In this document: in pieces, positions 36,628 through 49,350 of the stretch
How the letters are laid out: each line of letters starts with the position of its first letter
How positions within the stretch are numbered: the first letter of the stretch is position 1
Notes under the pieces: model-generated
The model's input: only the letters and a program-made list of their open reading frames with translations
The model's database searches: none
What the model was told of the DNA's origin: nothing
Made by a program: the position numbers and the translations under genes
DNA from: Pegea sp. RAD2-039
Taxonomy: Eukaryota > Chordata > Thaliacea > Salpida > Salpidae
Length of the DNA stretch: 64,000 nucleotides
Direction of reading: 5' to 3'
NCBI GenBank assembly: GCA_034620365.1
Contig: JAQGEQ010000133.1
Location: 26,001-90,000 of the forward strand

Positions 36628-36640
36628 TGACATCTTGTGG
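36628..36640 (-). promoter_or_regulatory. Possible CTCF-like site (CCACAAGATGTCA)
   Basis: The minus strand reads CCACAAGATGTCA, one base from the CCACxAGATGGCA form of the CTCF core. A partly degraded relative (TCACAAGATGTCT) is at about 35695-35707 in a similar segment. Confidence 0.25.
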
Positions 36641-37144
36641 TTGAAAAATAAATAGCAAAATTACAATCATATATAAAAATATTTTTCAATTTAAGTTTGA
36701 CAAATAAAAACTCCAATAAAAGTGAGACAAATTGAAAATAATAAGTTAAAGTTTTACAACAAAAATATATGATAAAAATTGTTTGAAAAAATTCTTTTTT
36801 AAAGTTTTGTGTTCTTCTAAACTTAGTTTGTTATTGTAAAAACAGTTGAATGAAATTAGTTTCTAAAATTTTTTTACGGATTACCTTTTAAAGTAACGCA
36901 TATTAAACACTATTTCATTTTTTGAAAAAGAATTATTTAGAATATAATATGAATTGTAACGATAACAATAAAATGATAAAAGTATTATTGAACTATAAAT
37001 CGGGTTTTATTATTGTTACAAAACATATAAATTTTATATTTACATCAAATGTTTTTGTATATAGCTTTTCTATATGTCTGACATAAAAACTTCTATATAT
37101 TTCTAATCTAAAGCGTAAGAAGTAAAAAAGTAAAATTAATTTAG

Positions 37145-37345
37145 AATTGTTGTCAAAGGAAAGCTTATATCATAGTATAAATTGAAAAGAAAACTTTGTA
37201 TGGAAAATTAAAATTCTGAATTGATTTGCGTCCGGACAAACTCTAGATCAAGAGAAGTTGTTAAGAGGAAGAAGTATTATTAATAGTTATGATTGACATT
37301 GATCCTTTTACCTCAAACATTTTGAAATCGACAACTTGTCGGTGA
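37145..37345 (-). repeat. Inverted copy of pieces of 63.08-63.91 kb
   Basis: TTGTCAAAGGAAAGC (about 37150) matches the complement of TTTCCTTTGACAACAATT near 63085. GTCCGGACAAACTCTAGATC (37230) with ATCGACAACTTGTCGGT (37327) matches, in reverse, ATCGACAGATTGTCGAT (63785) with GATCTAGTGTTTGTCCGGAG (about 63887), with nearly equal internal spacing (about 100-110 bp). Here the usual GGGATC of the box is replaced by CCGGA. Confidence 0.5.
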
Positions 37346-38479
37346 TCTAATTATTAATTTGAAATTAGTGGGTTTAATTAACATTAAACAAAATCTTATA
37401 AAAAGTCATACCACATTTACTTCCTTATAAAATAGATTTAAAAAGGTTTTAATCAAGCATTTTCATAGAACAAGTAAACAACTTTTTTGAAAATTGAAGA
37501 TAAATATATAATTCTAATTAAAACCTATTATCCTACATCAGTAAATTGATATCCGCTGAATTGAAAAAATTTAAATCTGAAAAAGGCAACAATTTAACCA
37601 AAATCAACGAAAAATTTTCTAAATTGTCTATATCAATAGATGAATGTCTTTACAAACAAACCTGTCACACTAGCACTGTTAATTAGTGGGTTTTTCAGAG
37701 AAATGAGTTTTAGTCTGGCTACCAATGAACTCAGTCAGAAGATTTGATGGATTTTTAGGGAAAATGATTTTATTTCAAACTTAATTATGTATTGAAAAAA
37801 GTGGATTTACTCATTCGAAGTTTTTTTACTAGTTTTTAATTTCTTGCAATTTAATTATCAAGAATATTTTGTACAAAAAATATTATTAGCTTATCTGAAG
37901 ATAAAAGTAGTTTTTGCAGGATATACATCTTTAAAAAAGTAATTTTTAATCAGAAACTATAAAAAAAATCTTTTAAAAAATTAGACTTTAATTAGCAGTT
38001 TCTATTAAAAAGGGTATTTTATTTACACTAAGGTTTACAGACAAAAATTAATGATTTTTAAATCATAATTAAATATCCATTTTTACCTCTTAAGTATATA
38101 TATTCTCAAATAAAATAACAAATATAATCTTTTTTAATAGATGAAAATACAATTCAATTAAAAGCCTTTAAAAGATAAAAATAAAACTATTCTTAAAAGA
38201 ACCTAAAGAAACATTTAGATGGTGATTAAAAACTGAAAAGTAAAATTGAAAAAGAGAATAAAAAGTTATTTTCAAATTTTCAAAATTTTCTTATTAAAAC
38301 TATTTATGGTATTTTACACAAAAGTATTTTTATAATTTTTGAAACTTTAAAAGTAATATCTAAAAAGTAGCAGTAAGTACGAAATAAATTAGTTTGAAGA
38401 TCAATTATTCGACAATCTTTCATTTCTAAGATATTCCTTAAAAACAAAACAATTTTCAAACAATCTTTTCAAATGTTAA

Positions 38480-38740
38480 TTTAATAGTTTTCCACAAGAT
38501 CTCACTGCGAAGTGGAACACGATCTTTGACAAGGATGTATAAGCTGGAAGTTCATAAGTTCAAAAAAATATCTGGTGTCGATCGAAGGTGACGTCATCAG
38601 CGTATGACGTCATTAGTGAATGATTTGTTTATTTTTAATTTAAAAGAAGATGAGGATCAGATGCAGATGTTAATGGTAAGATGTTGATCTTACTGATGTT
38701 GATCTTAAAGATCAGCGATGATTAATGATGAGTGCTTATA
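38480..38740. promoter_or_regulatory. Distinct island with two CRE octamers near the centre of the inverted duplication
   Basis: TGACGTCA occurs at 38589-38596 and 38605-38612, in GGTGACGTCATCAG and TATGACGTCATTAG, 16 bp apart start to start. Downstream is a GATG/GATC-rich stretch with repeated GATGTTGATCTTA units (about 38665-38720). The island is richer in G+C than its surroundings, has no other copy in the window that I can see, and lies within about 0.5 kb of the symmetry centre (about 39.1 kb) of the large inverted duplication. Confidence 0.45.
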
Positions 38741-40199
38741 AACTTAACCATTAAAAAAATAGATTTATTCTTTTAAATAATCAATAGATAATATATTTAA
38801 TAGTATTCAATAAGATAGCTAACTCAAAAAAAGTTTTTAATTTACTTTTTATACTTTTTCGTTTTAATTCAACAAAAGTAGAACAATTTTATCTGCTAAT
38901 AAAAAGTATTTGTTAAAAATTAAAATATTATTTTCATCTTAGAATTTTATTAAAAGTTAATTTTATTGAAAACTTAGATTTATCCAAAGCTAGAAATTTA
39001 ATTGTGAAATATTTTGAAATAAATTTTTTTTCGGAAAACTATTAAAAGATAAAAACAAAACACGAAAAAAATTTGGATAATTTTCCAAATTATTTTTTGT
39101 TTTTATGAAATTTCAATATTTATAAAATGTTAATTTAAGTTTGCTAGTAAAATCTACTATTTTTATTCCTTATTAATTTTATTTCTTTTGTTTATTTCTA
39201 CTTTTTCATAATATTACCATTCTTGAAAAAAATTTGAAAATATTTTGTGTAAAACAACATTACTGATACTTAATAAGCATGAAAAAAATATTGTAAATAA
39301 TAACGTTTGCTATTTAATATTTAAAATTTGAAACAGAAGGTTAGTTTTATCTTAATTTGATTTTTGTTTTTGTTCGTTTTTTTAAACTTCAAAATCTAGA
39401 AGATTTCTAAAAATTATTCTTTTTGAAAGAAAATTGTTCTTATTGTTCTTTTGACTTAAAGTTGAAACACTAGAATGTCTTTAAAATTGTTTTATTTTTA
39501 AACTTCATTAAAATTTCATCGTTTTAAATATTTTTAAATTTAATCTCTACTACATACAGAAGTGAAATCTAAAATTGTTAATTCTGTTATTTTGATAAAA
39601 GTTTGATTTCTTAGTTTTGATGTGATTACAATTTTATATAGTCGAGAAACTTCTTGGCTACAGTAGTTTTTAAGCCAACTGTTTTTTATCTAATATTTTA
39701 TTTATCAAATCGAATCAAATTTCATATCAGACTGAAAAAATTCCGGCTCACTGAATTTGCTTCACAGACTTGTTTTTATTTTAAGTATAGCGTCTATAAA
39801 CTACTTGTTATGATTTGAATGAAACTGTTTTTAGATTTCTATTTGAACCTTGTAAGTTTTCTTCCTATATTTTTTCGTTTCACAAAATTTCACATTAGCA
39901 ACTCAAATTATTATTTTTCAGTTAAAAACATTAATTGAACAAAAAAAAAGCTTCTTAGTTTGCTTTAGAATAACAAGTTTCACGTTAGAATTTAGTATTT
40001 CCTACTAATGAAAATTGAAAAGGAAAAATGATGAAGGTTAAACAAACACCAAGAGAACTTCTTGATCATTAACTAATCTAGAAATGATTCTAATAGTTAT
40101 TACCAAGGCTTCGGATTTTGAATAGTTATTCAAAAATTAAAAAATTTGTAAATTTTAAAAAGTCTGAAAACCCATTGTTGATATGTTGAACTACATTTG

Positions 40200-40470
40200 A
40201 TTCAATATTCAATATTAGAATCTATAAGAAAATACAAAATTTGCTGCTTAATGTTTAAAAATATGGATAAATTTTCTACTTGTTCTTTTCAATTCTAAAA
40301 TTTAAGTATAAATATTAATTTTGATAAAAAGCTATCTGTATCTTTACAGCAAATAACCGTTTACAAGAACCTTTGAAATAAATTTAATCGAAATTGTGTA
40401 TTGTTCATTTATATGTATAATGAAATACATATTTTTCTATAAATTTTAGTTTTTATAAGAAATTTCATTT
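40200..40470 (+). repeat. Diverged direct copy of 30.51-30.77 kb
   Basis: Shared pieces include AATACAAAATTT, TTAATGTTTAAAAA, TTCAATTCTAAAAT, TTAATCGAAATTGT and TTTAGTTTTTATA. It shows that a part of the inverted duplication also has a third copy in the spacer. Confidence 0.5.
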
Positions 40471-40474
40471 TGAC

Positions 40475-40765
40475 GCTTTTGAGATTTGATTAGACGCTAC
40501 TGTGATATCTTGGGCTTAAAGGATGGTATTCACAGTTTTATGCAGAGAAAATGCTAAATAAATTAGGGGAACCAGTGGTTTGTTGCCACTTCCGTTTTTT
40601 GAATATTCTTGACTAATCTCAAATCCCATGGTGAACCTCGAGCTTTGTATTTAATATCAGTCTCTTTTCAGTTTTTCGCCTTTTTTAGAAGACGCTCATT
40701 TTCCTATCGATCATCTTCAAATATATCATGTGCTACTGTATTGTACAATGTTGCACAACTTTTAC
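40475..40765 (+). other. Non-repetitive, G+C-richer island with weak tRNA-SINE-like boxes
   Basis: This stretch interrupts a repeat copy and has no partner that I can see. AACCAGTGGTTTG (about 40568) resembles a pol III A box, and ATCTCAAATCC (about 40615) matches the B box GGTTCAAATCC at 8 of 11 positions, with roughly tRNA-like spacing. A 50-odd-codon open stretch (SHGEPRALYLISV...) overlaps it but has no recognised domain. It could be an old SINE, a small exon or unique sequence. Confidence 0.25.
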
Positions 40766-41058
40766 TACAATAAAAAATATCTAAAAACTGAAATAACATA
40801 ATTTTAAATTACTTAAATGATTTGAATATTTTGTACATTAGTTTATATTTACTGTTAGTATTAATTGTTTAATTTAGTGAAATAAGTATCTGTGAAAGTA
40901 TCAAAACTATTCGATAATCTGAAAGTTGAATCTTGATATAGTTGGTATTATAAATTCCTTAAACTTGCTGTATTAGCTTCAACTGAATATTTCTTACTAA
41001 ATAAACAATTTCCCAAACTGAATGGGTTGACTATGAAGCAAAACTTATTTTATAATTA

Positions 41059-41074
41059 GATGCAAAAGTGCATC
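41059..41074 (+). other. H1 hairpin, perfect copy, start of a unit
   Basis: GATGCAAAAGTGCATC followed by TTCCAAATAT and, about 85 bp on, CTTATGTTTGTGGTATCG. The next H1 is at 43072, 2.0 kb downstream in the same orientation. Confidence 0.65.
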
Positions 41075-41849
41075 TTCCAAATATATCATTAGACTAATGA
41101 ATGCAGGTATGAAAAACGCTTAATTGAAATCTATACTGTTATATAACTGGTTTAAACAATCTTATGTTTGTGGTATCGTTAAATTTTGCGTGTGCTTTAA
41201 TCAATTGATATTGTTATACGACGTCAACAATAATTATCAACTTTTTTGTATTTTTAATAAAGTTTTTCAGATATTCTCTATAAACTATCAGAAGATTTCC
41301 AGTAATGCCCTTTGTTTGAAAAATTGAATTATTTAAATTGCTGTTAGGACATATAAATAAGATTACTAAATTTTGTAATGAGAAAAAAATTGTGAAATAC
41401 ATCACAAACTAATAAGTTGAACCCAAGAAATTGTTTGAGATAATAAAATTAAAATAACCTGATTCTCCTATTTTATTTAATTTTTGAATCTTTTAATATA
41501 AGAAATCTTTTTTGAAAAAATTTTCCTTTTTTAAAAAAAAATCAAAACAAGAGTATTTAACTCTTATGACAATAGATAAAGTTAATTATCAGATTTAAAA
41601 TAGGACTGATAATAACATTTTGACAAAAATATTTTCATTTAACTCAATTAATTGATGCTTTCTTTTAATTTAGTGAAACTACAGACTTACCAGTTTTTAC
41701 AGTTTATTTGGAATCAAATTTAATTATTGTTTGGAAAACATTTCACCAATTTTAGATCCATAATCTGAAAGTTGCTTTGATATTAATATACAAGTTTTTG
41801 TATTTGCAAAAGATGATAAACATTAATTTCTATTATTTATCATTTTAAT

Positions 41850-42480
41850 TAGATCAATAGTTCAGTGAACTTCTTTTAGTTGTAAGATTAAAAAAATAAA
41901 ACTTTTTCATTCTCTCTATAATTATCAGCTTTTTAGTTATAAAACTGTTATTTGATTTTTAAATACTGTGGAGATTTGTACGAGTTTTTGACAAAATTAA
42001 TATAAGATTTAACACTTTTTAGTTTGGGATAATCATTATAAAAGCAAAACATAGAGAAAGAGTTTTTTATGTTTTTTTAACCTAAACAAAACTTATTTGA
42101 CTCCTGATTTAGTGCTTTTCTCCTTACGGTGATAAATCAGTGTTTAACCCACAAACACTAGAATAAAAATCCTTTTTATTAAGCCATTTTTAGCGCTAAA
42201 TCTAATTGTCTTGCAAACCAATTTTTTTGAAAAATTTAATTTGAAGTCGACTAAGTGTCGATGTAACCTTTACTAATATTAAAGTATTTTAAAACATGTT
42301 AGTCTGTAATTCGTAAATTAACTTTTACTAGATTCTGGTTCGTTTTTGAATAATCTTTTACTTTAGTGATTTGAAAGTGTAATTCTATCAAGCAAAAACT
42401 TCTTTATTATACACAGCAAAATTATTTGATTTAATCAATTAATAGTATCTGTGAATAAAACATCGTCTTTAATATATTTT
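41850..42480 (+). repeat. Repeat family C, forward copy
   Basis: Shares with 60275-60620 the TTTAGTGCTTTTCTCCTTAC tract, GATAAATCAGTGTTTAACCC, CACAAACACTAGAAT, GTCGACTAAGTGTCGAT (42246) and GAAAGTGTAATTCTATCAAG. Its left part matches 26300-26570 in reverse (TTTGTACGAGTTTTTGACAA). The hairpin at 42246 is imperfect at its outer base. Confidence 0.65.
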
Positions 42481-43164
42481 ACTTATTATTGTGATTATCG
42501 AAAATATTAACCTTTATTTTTATCTACATTTAATTAGTGAAGCTATATTTTAAAAACTCCTAGCATTCTAACTGTATAACAATAAAATTAAGCAAGTTGT
42601 TTAATATTGTAAAATATGTTAAATAAATTTGAGATTTTTAAACTTTTACTGAAATTTTTCTACGTGTCTTGGTAAAAGGTTGTTTTATTATAGTTAAACC
42701 ATTTAATCATTTTTTCAAATATTTTGTAAAAATTCAAGTCGTATTTTGTTTTGTTGATGCTGAGTAAGTTTATAACCTTTTGGGTATATTTTTCTACTTA
42801 AATTTGTTTACAATTGTTGTGCTTTTCACATCATCACCTAATCTTTGAATTTAATTAGAGAGAAACGTCGCTACGTCAAATGAACTTCATCACAATCAAA
42901 CTTGCTTCTAAACTAGTTTCCTGTTTTCTAAGTGCAAACATAAGAAGCAAATACTAAACCAAATTAATAATAACATTTTATTTAAATAACTATATCAAGT
43001 TTTTCTACCTTTGTTCAAAATTGTTGAGTTTTGCGTTTGATTTTTTATGAAAAAACAATATTTGATAATTAGATGCAAAAGTGCACTTTTCAAAATATAT
43101 TAAGAAAAATTGGGCTCGGGAAAAAAAGTATCAATATTCTAAAGTGTTATATATTATCTGCGTA

Positions 43165-43970
43165 CATTCTTATGTTTGTGGTATCGCTAAGTTTTTGGTG
43201 TAATTTAATCAATTGATAATGTTATTGAAAATATTATTGTTCTAATAATCTTGACTCAGTTTAAAATGAAGTATCAGTAACATAAATACTTTGATTTTTG
43301 TAGATTTGACATAACTAAAACTTTTTCATGTGATTACTTAATAATATCAAGATCAGAAAGACATTGAATCATAGTTCTAAAATAGTACCTTTATAGTCAA
43401 CCCAACTTCAAAATTAAATATTTAAACTAAATAGACTAATAGATATTACCAAATAATAAATATTATCTTTTACTTTTTTTTTGTCAAAAAAAAGTTTAAC
43501 ATAAAAAATACGGAATAAAAATTAACCAATTCGTTTAAACTTGAGCCCACAAACTCTAGATTGTAACCAAGTTGTTATAACCGAAAATTTCTTGGAGTTC
43601 TTAGATCATTGTGCAGATCGAATCTATGACATAATTTGAAGTTGAAACACTTTCAACGAGAATCGATTAAGTAAATAACAAGACTACCTTGATTTTAATT
43701 CTTTGCAAGTGGCAACATAAAAATGATTTAAGTTGAATATTTATTATTTTGACGGAATCGTGAAACTGATAATTTGAAAGAATGTTTACAAATAGTAAAA
43801 AAGTTTTAGCGAAATTAGTATTTTTAATATAGAAGTTTTAAATATGTTGTTCAATCCGGATAATTAGAAACTTTCTTCTTTGGATAGTTTAGTAGGAATA
43901 AGTTTTAAAAAATAACTTTACAAAACAATAATTCAAAACTTTCATTTTCCGCTAGTGGGCGCTAGATGAG
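43165..43970 (+). repeat. Repeat family D, paired with 62.0-62.8 kb
   Basis: Both copies contain the TTTGTxGTATCG box, AACTTTTTCATG, GATTACTTAATAATATCA, TTTATAGTCAACCCAACTTC, AACTAATAGATAxTAC, the CCCACAAACTxTAGATTGTA box and the GAAGTTGAAA hairpin. A shorter version is at 10430-10590. The first copy ends in an intact CTCF-like site; the second has decayed there. Confidence 0.7.
43949..43968 (+). promoter_or_regulatory. CTCF-like site (CCGCTAGTGGGCGC)
   Basis: CCGCTAGTGGGCGCTAGATG, preceded by TTCATTTT. In the paired copy at about 62786 the same place reads TTCATTTTCTGATAGTAACC, so the site is lost there while the flank remains. Confidence 0.5.
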
Positions 43971-44589
43971 ATCTTTTATTAAACAGTTAACCAAATGATT
44001 AAACGGTTGATTCATTTGTTATAATTTTTATATCTATCTATAATATTTTTATGTCAAAAAAATTCTGTATTAAATTTAAAGTAGTTTTTTGACCCGATGT
44101 TTAATGGTTTCGATTGAATGATATTAAAAAGTAATAAAGAAATAGAAATGTTGCTGCTTAAATTATTTCATCTGAAATATACGTAGAAATACTAATTTGG
44201 TAAAATAAAAGTTTTTATATTTGAAAACATTCTGTTATATTATAATTCTGTTATTTATTGCAATTTTCGAAGATTGCTTTCAAGAGTAATTTAGCAACAA
44301 AAAGTTTTTTTTTGTGAAATAAGTTCCATTTTTAGTCTTTTTAGATAAGGAGATATTTGTATGAAAACGCCTTTTCTAACTAAAGCATATACAACTTAAT
44401 GAAAACAAGACAAACAGATTACTACAAGTAAAATATTTCAATTTTCAACAAAAGGACATAACTTTAAATCTTCTGAAACTTGTAAAGAATATCTTATTAA
44501 CTTTATCAAACAAAAGTTGATAAATATTGTTGACGTCAAAAAGGTGTTCAACTATTGAGAAACATTAAGAACTTACTTATTCACAAGAA

Positions 44590-45020
44590 ACTTCGAATTT
44601 GTAGATATGAACTCAAAAATGTCACCAAAAAGTGAAAACAGTTTTGTTCATGCAATAAAATAAATATTTGTATTAAACAACATACCACATCAAAGTATAA
44701 AACAAATTATTTATTTCAGAAAACTTATCAAAGCTGTTGTCTTGGAAACATGAAATGCATTAATATTTAGATATTTAAAATTAGTAACTGGTACCATCGA
44801 CATTTAGTCGATTCCAAAATATCTTCTTTCAAAAGTTGAAATTTTAATTCATCTACTTTTGTAAAATTGTTTAGTAAAATGTAATTTAAGACAATTATTT
44901 TGTAAATTAATTTTTTTATAAATTTTTACAAAATTATGAACATAAAAGGTTTAATAAAAATGTTTAATAACTATCCCTTAAAATATTTGATGTTATAAAA
45001 CTATACAAACAATTACGAGC
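44590..45020 (+). repeat. Copy of the 14.74-15.16 kb segment
   Basis: Shared pieces are AAAAATGTCACxAAAA, GTGAAAACAGTTTTGT, ATGCAAxAAAATAAAT, AACATACCA, GTGAAATGCATTAATATTTA against CATGAAATGCATTAATATTT, ATCGACATTTAGTCGAT (44796, perfect hairpin) and TTAAAATATTTGATGTTATA. Copy A2 carries it at about 23755-24260, and 55385-55440 has the first part. Confidence 0.65.
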
Positions 45021-47924
45021 CACATCAAAGGCCAAACTGTATTTTTGTATAATCTGAAAATTAGCAAAACGAAAACTTAATAATATATTAGTAATTTTAT
45101 ATTTTAAATAAAAAATTTAGTTTTATTTATTTGAAAAGTATGACAGAGAAAATTTGAAGGAAAAAATATATATATTTCATATTGTATATAAAATATGAGG
45201 TTAAAAACATGTTGAAACAAAGTTCTTACAAGGCTTTATTTATTCTTAGAATGTTTATATACTTTCAATTTTGTTTCATTTGAAATCATTATAAAAAATA
45301 TTTATTTAACCAAATTTGTTGAGTTAATCAATATGTAAAATTTTACCTTAAATTTTACTAGTGCATATCTGATTATTATATATAATTAGTATTTTTAATA
45401 CAAAAATAATTATTAAAAATTGAAGAATAAATTAATGCAGAACAGATTTGAATTATTTTATAATATCCTACAAAGTTATCCAAAAGTTGAGATTTTTATT
45501 GTACACTTTTGAGAAAAATGTAGAACATTGCTTAACTGTAAACTATAAAGTCTAACTTTACAAAATAAAAGATATTAAAGAAAACTTCAACAAACTGATA
45601 TAGTTGTGTTTTATTGTAAAACAACGTAAACAACTTAAGTGAAATCATAAGAACATAGTATATAAAGTTCAAAACACAGAAATATTTAGAAGATTGAAAA
45701 ATCTGTGTGTCAAAATACAGAGGTTTTCTGAATAAACAATTGAGCATTAGATTTTATTTTTTAGTCTTTTATTTTTCATAATTTTTGAACCAAAAACTCA
45801 CATCTCTCCAATATTTAATTTATCAACATCTTTATCCAAAGCCAAAAATCCTATTTCGTGTTTAACATCAAATTAAAAGTAATTTTAAAATTAACGTAAT
45901 ACAAATTTTTATAAACATTTCATGTTATCCAGTTACAATCATATAATATTCTTTTGAATTAAATTAAAAGTAACTTTACAATTTCTTATAACTTTTAAAA
46001 ATTTACTTTAAATGTATTTTTATCAACAATAAGTTATAATTAAAGCTAAAATAAATTTTTCGTTTTAAACTGATGCCACAAACTGTAGAATACGACAAAG
46101 AAATAAATAAGGAAATATGAAAAAAAATTTAGTGTTTGCATAGCTCCATCTGGATAAACTATTTTTGAGTTGAAATACTTTTCAACGAAAATAATCGATT
46201 AGTAAATAAGTTCAGTAATTTAAGCTTCCGGTTTATGCAAATGATAAGATAAAAATAAATTAGGTGAAAAATTTATTCCGATGTTATAAACATATTGTAA
46301 ATATTGTTACAGAATGCTTACAAAATGAAAATTTTTTAACACTTGATAAAAAGTGAATTATTTGTCAACAAAAGGTTTTTACTTAAAATAACAAAAAAAT
46401 AATGCTTTTAAATTTAATCCTACAAACACTAAATTGCATTAAACTTATGAGAAATGAAAAGTAGAAAAATCTCAGTTATATTTAAAAATTATAAGTTTCC
46501 TAGAAATTAAATGTTTTGAATTTCTATTTAGAATTCAGAATAAGAAAACAAAAAACATTAACAAATATCCATATTTTTTATATCATGAAATCAATAAATA
46601 TCATTTCGACAATTCTATTTTTAATCCTCTGGAAAGCTAAACACAGCTGACTAATATCAAGAAAGTTACAAATATTCTTTCATCAGATAAAAAATCAAAA
46701 ATATTGTTTCGTTTCTCGATTGTAAAAATTCTAAATTTTTAAAGTTGACAATTCAATTTGCAAAAAGTTAAAATTAATGTAATATGAAATATACTAATGA
46801 ATATACGAAGTAATATGAATTACAAAACTATTTTAAGTAATCAAGACATACTAATAAAATTATTTTTAAAAATTTGATTAAAATATTATTTATTCTCAAT
46901 TAAATGTTTTAAAAATCAATCTGTTAAATAAGTATTTTATTTAAGTTGATTTAAACATTAAAACCGAAATATATTTAAACAAATTATTTTCAATATATAA
47001 ACCAGACTTTAAGACTAGAATTCTTTTTGAAGTTCATACAGCACTTTGAAGTAGATATAGGAGATACATAAAAGTAAAAAAACTTCTTATGGAGATTTCA
47101 GGTGCAGCAGCAAAAAGAGATCTATTAGATTGTGATTCTCTTATCATAATTTAAATAGTAACTAGAAAAAAAAAATTTTAAAGTGATCATAATCCCTAAC
47201 TACTAATATCGAATAATATTTTAAAACAAAATTTTCTTGAATCTACTTTAAAATATAAAAACTAAAATTTCTAGAAAAATATTTGTTTCAATATACATCT
47301 ATATCAACAATAAACAATTTCGATTAAGTTTTTTTTTCAAATAGTTAAATGTTGAAAAGATACAATTAAATTTTTATAAAAGTTAATATTTCTATTTATA
47401 TTTTAGAATTGAAAAAAAAGAAAACCATGCAGAAAGTTTATTTTGGTTTTTAAATATTATGTATTAAATTTTGTATTTTTTTTTATCTGGTTTTATCTAA
47501 ATACCAGCTTAGAAAACCTTTTATGAGACATTATTTACATACTATTATGCATTTGAGACAATTGACTAAAATTATAAATATCCATTTTTATACAGAATTT
47601 ATAAATTATAAAAAAAAGTTAAAATAAAATTACGTAATTAAATTTACACCAGTCCTAAAAGTAAGTTTTTTATATTAGATTAACCCTAATTGTTCGCCTT
47701 GCGAAATATCTTTTAAATCTACTGTAAACAAGTCGTAAGAAAAATATTTACTCAAATACTTTTTCTTAACTTCAGATTATGAAACATTCTGGTGATCAAC
47801 CCACTTTTTAAAGATTATTTACTTAAAAGCAGGTCTAGTTTTAATGCTCAAGTTAGTTTAAAGCAATTGACTAAATAGATTATTTAAGTTTCAGATATTT
47901 ATTATTTTAGCAAAATTGTTCTAT

Positions 47925-47938
47925 CCGCTAGATGGCGT
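47925..47938 (+). promoter_or_regulatory. CTCF-like site (CCGCTAGATGGCGT)
   Basis: This variant, with GATGG in place of GGTGG, is also a common vertebrate CTCF core form. It lies in the right arm with no clear counterpart in the left arm (near 30.2 kb), so it was either gained or lost by one arm. Confidence 0.5.
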
Positions 47939-49328
47939 AAATAGTCAAAATTAAAAAAACCAAAAAAAAAAGCAAAACAAAAAATTAAAATTTTTAGATT
48001 TTCTTAATGAATTAACCATTGAAAATTCAATTTATTCTAAACTGTATACATTATCTATGATTTTTAAATTACTTTTACTTTTAATTCTAAAAAAATCTGG
48101 TTTATTAGTTAAAATGTATATCATTAAACAAAAGTTAGAAATTTATTTTTTCTTCAGATAAACTTTAACAACTTCAGAATTTGATGTAATAAAGCTATTT
48201 CATCTTATAACTGTTAATTAATATCTTGTTAATTTAATTACGTCTTCTTAAATTAATGATGAAAATCCTTTTTTGCTTTAAAATAAAGAAATAAAAATAA
48301 TTATTATGTGAATAGTTAGATATTTAATTAAAACAAAAATTATAATCTTTATAAAATTTTATTTTCAATTACAATATCAATTGAATAAAGCATGAGTAAT
48401 CTTTGATGAAACTACAAACATAGGAGTTGGTACAGCTCATTTATAACTCTATACTTTTATTATGATGTGTATTAATATTATTACAATATCTTAGTTATCG
48501 TTAGTTTTAATGTGTAAAGCCTTCAAGTAATAATTGTAAATTTAGAAAATTATCCAAATTGTTAAAACCTGTTGATCACTTCTTATTAATACAATTTATT
48601 ATTTTTCTGAAAACGTAAAATCTTGATGTTACTGCAAGAATTGAAAAACAACTTTCGTTTGTGGTATTGATGAGTTTTTTTTATAAAAAAAAATTCTTTT
48701 TCTAAAAAAGTGTTGTGTTAAATGAATAAATTAAAGATTAAGAAAAATCAAATTACGCTTGTACAAGGAGCTTGTAAAGGTCACGAAATCTCAAAACATA
48801 ACGAAACCTTATTTTTTCCATGGAAACATTTATTTGATATCAAGATGATCAATTGCATCGTCCAAATTCAGATAAATTCATCAATTATTTGATACTAAAC
48901 CACTAATTTCTTGTAATCTATACGGTTATATATTATCTTCATTCAATCTTATGCTTGTGGTATCAGTAAATTTTTTGATTGTTTTAATCAATCGATAATG
49001 TTATTGATGATATTGTTGTTATAATGATATTATTAGTTTGATTTAAAGTTAATTATAATTAAACTCAACTTTTATCAAAACATTTATTTTGTCTCTTTAT
49101 ATCTCTCAATAATTTATTTTCTTGTTTTTACTTATTGTTATATAATATTAGATTTTAATTAACACTGCAAGTTTACAAAAATTTATAGTATAAATAGTAT
49201 TTTATAAAATGGAAATTAAGAGTACGTTGGTCAGTCTGACTATTTTAAAAACTTTATTATTTTAGATAATGTAAACAAATCAAGACTAAAAGATAAATCT
49301 ACAAAAAACAAATCAACTATTTTCTTTT

Positions 49329-49350
49329 CCGCTACTTGTGCACTAGACGG
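49329..49350 (+). promoter_or_regulatory. CTCF-like site (type 2, degraded)
   Basis: CCGCTACTTGTGCACTAGAC followed by GG. Both ends of the type 2 site are kept and the GGCG centre is changed to TGCA. Its mirror copy at 29117-29137 is changed differently (TAGCGAACAAGTAGC on the + strand). Confidence 0.4.

Larger units (their letters stand above)
32616..41040. other. Spacer of the large inverted duplication, left part
   Basis: No supported gene. It contains a copy of the 20.6-21.0 kb segment (32.64-32.99 kb), a 9.03-9.13 kb-like piece at about 33.06-33.15 kb, scattered GATCCCAC boxes (for example 34051 and 37230), a distinct CRE-bearing island at 38.5-38.7 kb and another at 40.5-40.8 kb. Segments at about 35.54-35.80 and 36.46-36.72 kb resemble each other and each carry a GACATCTTGTG core. 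Confidence 0.4.
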
